A stretch of 15,703 nucleotides of DNA from Nitrospinaceae bacterium. GTDB lineage: Bacteria; Nitrospinota; Nitrospinia; Nitrospinales; VA-1. The notes beneath the pieces are model-generated. The model searched no databases and was not told the DNA's origin. It saw only the letters and a list, made by a program, of their open reading frames with translations. Location of the stretch: the NCBI GenBank assembly GCA_029261675.1, contig JAJDBA010000297.1, forward strand, positions 1 to 15,703, given 5' to 3'. Made by a program: the position numbers and the translations under genes. Shown one piece after another: positions 13,417-15,703 of the stretch. The number at the start of each line of letters is the position of its first letter. Position 1 is the first letter of the stretch.

Positions 13417-15594
13417 ATGGCATTTGATATAAGCAAATTTATTGGAAAATTCGCTGAAGAAGCAGGCGATCACATTTCCAAAATCAATACCTCGCTCTTG
13501 GAATATGAAAAAGATACCGAGAACTTTGATCTTTTAAACCAGGTCTTTCGATCTGCTCACACCATTAAAGGTTCTGCTCGCATTCTGCAATTATCTTACA
13601 TCTCTGATGTTGCCCATAAATTGGAAGACGTTCTCGATACTTTAAGGAATAAAAAAATACTTCCTTCCAAAGAAATGTTTTCATTGCTCTTCCGAGCTGT
13701 GGATACAATGTCTGAAATGGTGGAGAAAACCGTAGCGGGTCAGGCAGATATTAAAGATGAGCACGGTATTTGTACTGAACTCGAACGGGCACTTGAAGGG
13801 AAACTCATTGAGACACCTGAGAAAAAAGAAACCACAAGACCACAAAGTCCATCTATCGAGAATAAACCTTCAAAAAAGATATCCGAAATCCAGGTTCCTG
13901 AAGAACAGATTAAGGTTCAGGCTCAGAAACTAGACGATTCCATAAAAGTCATGGGGGAAATTTTATCCAATCACGCGAGGATGAAACAGGGATTATCTGA
14001 TCTGGAAGAAATACTTAAAATTTCAAAAAAGCACATGGACGTCTCTAAAAATTCTGAAAAAGCATCTCCCAAAAATAGGAGCACTTCCCCAACATCCAGC
14101 GCAGAAATTGCAAAACTTCTTCATTCAAAAATAAAAAAGCACTCATCAAACATGCGGGACGTGCTGAACATTCACGGCTTACTCACAGAAGGCCTTCGAG
14201 AAAAAGTCTTGCAGTTGAGAATGATGCCTTTATCGAGCGCCGTTGAAACCTTTCCACGACTGGTGCGCGACCTTTCTTTATCTTCAGGGAAAGAAATCGA
14301 TTTTATTCTTGAAGGTGTTGACACAGAAATGGATAAGCGTGTGATAGAGAAAATTGGAGATCCCCTACTTCACATGATCCGAAATTCGGTGGATCACGGC
14401 ATAGAAAAACCGGAAGATCGAGAAAAAAAAGGCAAGCCAAGAAAAGGAACTATAAAAGTCTCAGCCGGGTACGAGGGAGGAAATGTTCACATAGAAATTT
14501 CTGATGACGGGGGTGGCATCCCCATTGAAAGCATCAAAGAAAAAGCAATACAAAGGAACCTGCGGCACGAAGAAGAGCTGTCGAATATGTCCGATGCAGA
14601 AATTGCAAACTTGATCTTCGAGCCCGGGTTCAGCACCAGTGACATTATTACAGATGTTTCGGGTAGAGGGGTAGGCATGGATGTTGTTAAGGGCAATATC
14701 GTTGAACAGCTAAAGGGTTCGATTCAAACGGAGACCACCTTGGATGAAGGTACATGTTTTACCGTCCGCGTTCCTTTGACTTTAACGGTGATGCGTATTT
14801 TATTGTTCTCTGTATCGCAAACCCTATTTGGTTTCCCTATCAGTTCCATTCGTGAAATCATTCGAGTTCAAAAAAATGAAATTATCGAGATAGTAAATAA
14901 GAAAGCGATTCGCTTAAGAGACCAGATCATTCCTATCACCGATTTAAAAACAATCATCAAACTTCCCGAATCTGAAGATAGAGAAGATGCTGTCATTCTG
15001 TTACTTGCCATGGGTAATGAGGTGATCGGCGTTATGATCGACAGCTTGATAAGCGAGGAAGATATGGAGGTCAAACCTCTACCTTCCCATATGCGGAATT
15101 CCGACCTGGCGAGTGGAGCCACCATTACTGGAAAAGGAGATGTTGTGATTCTCCTTCATGCTCTCAAAATAATGGAAAAATCCAAAATGACCCAAGGAAG
15201 CAAAAAAGCAAGTCGTGCGGTCAAAAAAGAAAAACAGCGTATTCTTGTCGTAGAAGATTCTGTCAGTACCAGGGAAATCGAAAAAAGTATTTTGGAGTCC
15301 TATGGCTATCAGGTGGATATAGCGTCTGATGGTATAGAAGGACTGGAAAAAACACAAAAGGTCAAATACGATCTAGTTCTATCCGATATTGAAATGCCAA
15401 GGCTGGATGGTTTTGCACTGGTAGAAAAACTCAGAAGCACCGAGGACTATAAACACATCCCCATTATCATCGTCAGCTCTCGTGACCGAGAAGAAGATAA
15501 AAGAAGAGGAATTGAGGTGGGTGCTGATGCTTATATAATCAAGGGAAACTTCGATCAATCCAACCTCATAGCAACTGTCCAAAACCTAATCTAG
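13417..15594 (+). CDS. cheA: Hybrid CheA histidine kinase with C-terminal receiver (FrzE/WspE-like)
   Basis: This 725-residue kinase has the order Hpt, dimerisation, HATPase, CheW-like, REC. The Hpt domain (about 1-105) carries phospho-accepting His48 in SAHTIKGSAR. A charged linker of about 50 residues replaces the P2 domain that docks CheY in classical CheA. The dimerisation region (about 160-300) contains a Ser/Thr-rich insert near 208-225. The ATPase has an N-box HMIRNSVDHG (319-328, Asn323), a G1 box DDGGGIP (363-369) and a G2 box GRGVGMD (416-422). The CheW-like P5 domain spans about 455-590, and the receiver (608-725) has Glu613/Asp614, Asp657 and Lys709. All catalytic residues are present. 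The fused receiver may take phosphate from His48 as a sink or regulator, as proposed for FrzE. It follows cheR by one base and is the last operon gene in view. Confidence 0.96.
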   Translation: MAFDISKFIGKFAEEAGDHISKINTSLLEYEKDTENFDLLNQVFRSAHTIKGSARILQLSYISDVAHKLEDVLDTLRNKKILPSKEMFSLLFRAVDTMSEMVEKTVAGQADIKDEHGICTELERALEGKLIETPEKKETTRPQSPSIENKPSKKISEIQVPEEQIKVQAQKLDDSIKVMGEILSNHARMKQGLSDLEEILKISKKHMDVSKNSEKASPKNRSTSPTSSAEIAKLLHSKIKKHSSNMRDVLNIHGLLTEGLREKVLQLRMMPLSSAVETFPRLVRDLSLSSGKEIDFILEGVDTEMDKRVIEKIGDPLLHMIRNSVDHGIEKPEDREKKGKPRKGTIKVSAGYEGGNVHIEISDDGGGIPIESIKEKAIQRNLRHEEELSNMSDAEIANLIFEPGFSTSDIITDVSGRGVGMDVVKGNIVEQLKGSIQTETTLDEGTCFTVRVPLTLTVMRILLFSVSQTLFGFPISSIREIIRVQKNEIIEIVNKKAIRLRDQIIPITDLKTIIKLPESEDREDAVILLLAMGNEVIGVMIDSLISEEDMEVKPLPSHMRNSDLASGATITGKGDVVILLHALKIMEKSKMTQGSKKASRAVKKEKQRILVVEDSVSTREIEKSILESYGYQVDIASDGIEGLEKTQKVKYDLVLSDIEMPRLDGFALVEKLRSTEDYKHIPIIIVSSRDREEDKRRGIEVGADAYIIKGNFDQSNLIATVQNLI

Positions 15595-15610
15595 CCCACT
15601 AGCGTGGGAG
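15593..15610. repeat. 18-bp repeat, copy 1 (overlaps the cheA stop codon)
   Basis: AGCCCACTAGCGTGGGAG occurs here and again, exactly, at 15686-15703. The core CCCAC-TAGC-GTGGG can fold as a 5-bp stem with a 4-nt loop. The first two bases are the last two of the cheA TAG stop. It is not followed by a T-run, so it is not a standard terminator. It may belong to a dispersed intergenic repeat family. Confidence 0.8.
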
Positions 15611-15652
15611 GCTATAGGCCTATTCCCTTTCTCCGATACAAAAGTCTTTAAG

Positions 15653-15670
15653 CTTCTGGGTAGAAGTTTT
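15653..15670 (+). terminator. Weak candidate terminator after cheA
   Basis: CTTCT (15653-15657), GGGT loop and AGAAG (15662-15666), followed by TTTT, resemble a minimal intrinsic terminator 59 bp after cheA, between the two 18-bp repeats. The 5-bp stem is weak, so the operon may continue past it. Confidence 0.35.
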
Positions 15671-15685
15671 GCCTCTGCGGCGAGC

Positions 15686-15703
15686 AGCCCACTAGCGTGG
15701 GAG
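15686..15703. repeat. 18-bp repeat, copy 2 (window edge)
   Basis: This is an exact second copy of AGCCCACTAGCGTGGGAG, starting 93 bp after the start of copy 1 and ending on the last base of the window, so a larger unit or further copies cannot be judged. Confidence 0.8.

Noticed and set aside
15593..15703. A CRISPR array
   Set aside because: There are only two repeats, the repeat is 18 bp, the spacing is 75 bp, and no cas genes are nearby.

Overview
The window reads as chromosomal DNA of a Gram-negative bacterium. It carries periplasmic-type signal peptides, a TesA-like GDSL hydrolase beside a YbbA/YbbP-type ABC system, ModABC, and a chemosensory cluster. By eye the base composition is AT-leaning. 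Gene content would fit Nitrospinota, Desulfobacterota or a related deep proteobacterial lineage, but that placement is inference only; no rRNA, tRNA or other phylogenetic marker lies in the window.

Layout. (1) 1-436: the 3' end of an anthranilate-phosphoribosyltransferase-like gene (TrpD2/YbiB-type), convergent with tesA. (2) 437-4389: tesA on the minus strand, divergent from ybbA-ybbP on the plus strand, the arrangement known from E. coli. (3) 4414-4980: an exported DUF1566 protein. (4) 4983-7543: a minus-strand modABC molybdate transport operon. Its promoter is covered by a 28-bp ModE-type operator and a weaker second box directly behind it. (5) 7842-8702: a cytoplasmic SprA-related putative zinc metalloprotease preceded by an excellent sigma-28 (FliA) promoter. 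(6) 8859-9602: a protein made only of two receiver domains. (7) 9957-15594: a tight operon of cheW, divergent cheW, cheB, cheR-TPR and cheA-REC. (8) 15593-15703: two exact copies of an 18-bp repeat containing a short hairpin; the first copy overlaps the cheA stop codon.

How the genes work together. The set CheW + divergent CheW + CheB + CheR-TPR + CheA-REC without a P2 domain, next to a stand-alone REC-REC protein, closely matches the Myxococcus Frz system (FrzA, FrzB, FrzG, FrzF, FrzE, FrzZ). It also overlaps the Wsp system. Both belong to the 'alternative cellular function' chemosensory class. No chemoreceptor and no GGDEF output protein are present in the window, so the input must be encoded elsewhere. 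The sigma-28 promoter immediately upstream ties the region to the flagellar/motility regulon. This locus, about 7.8 kb long (7775-15594), is the most interesting part of the window.
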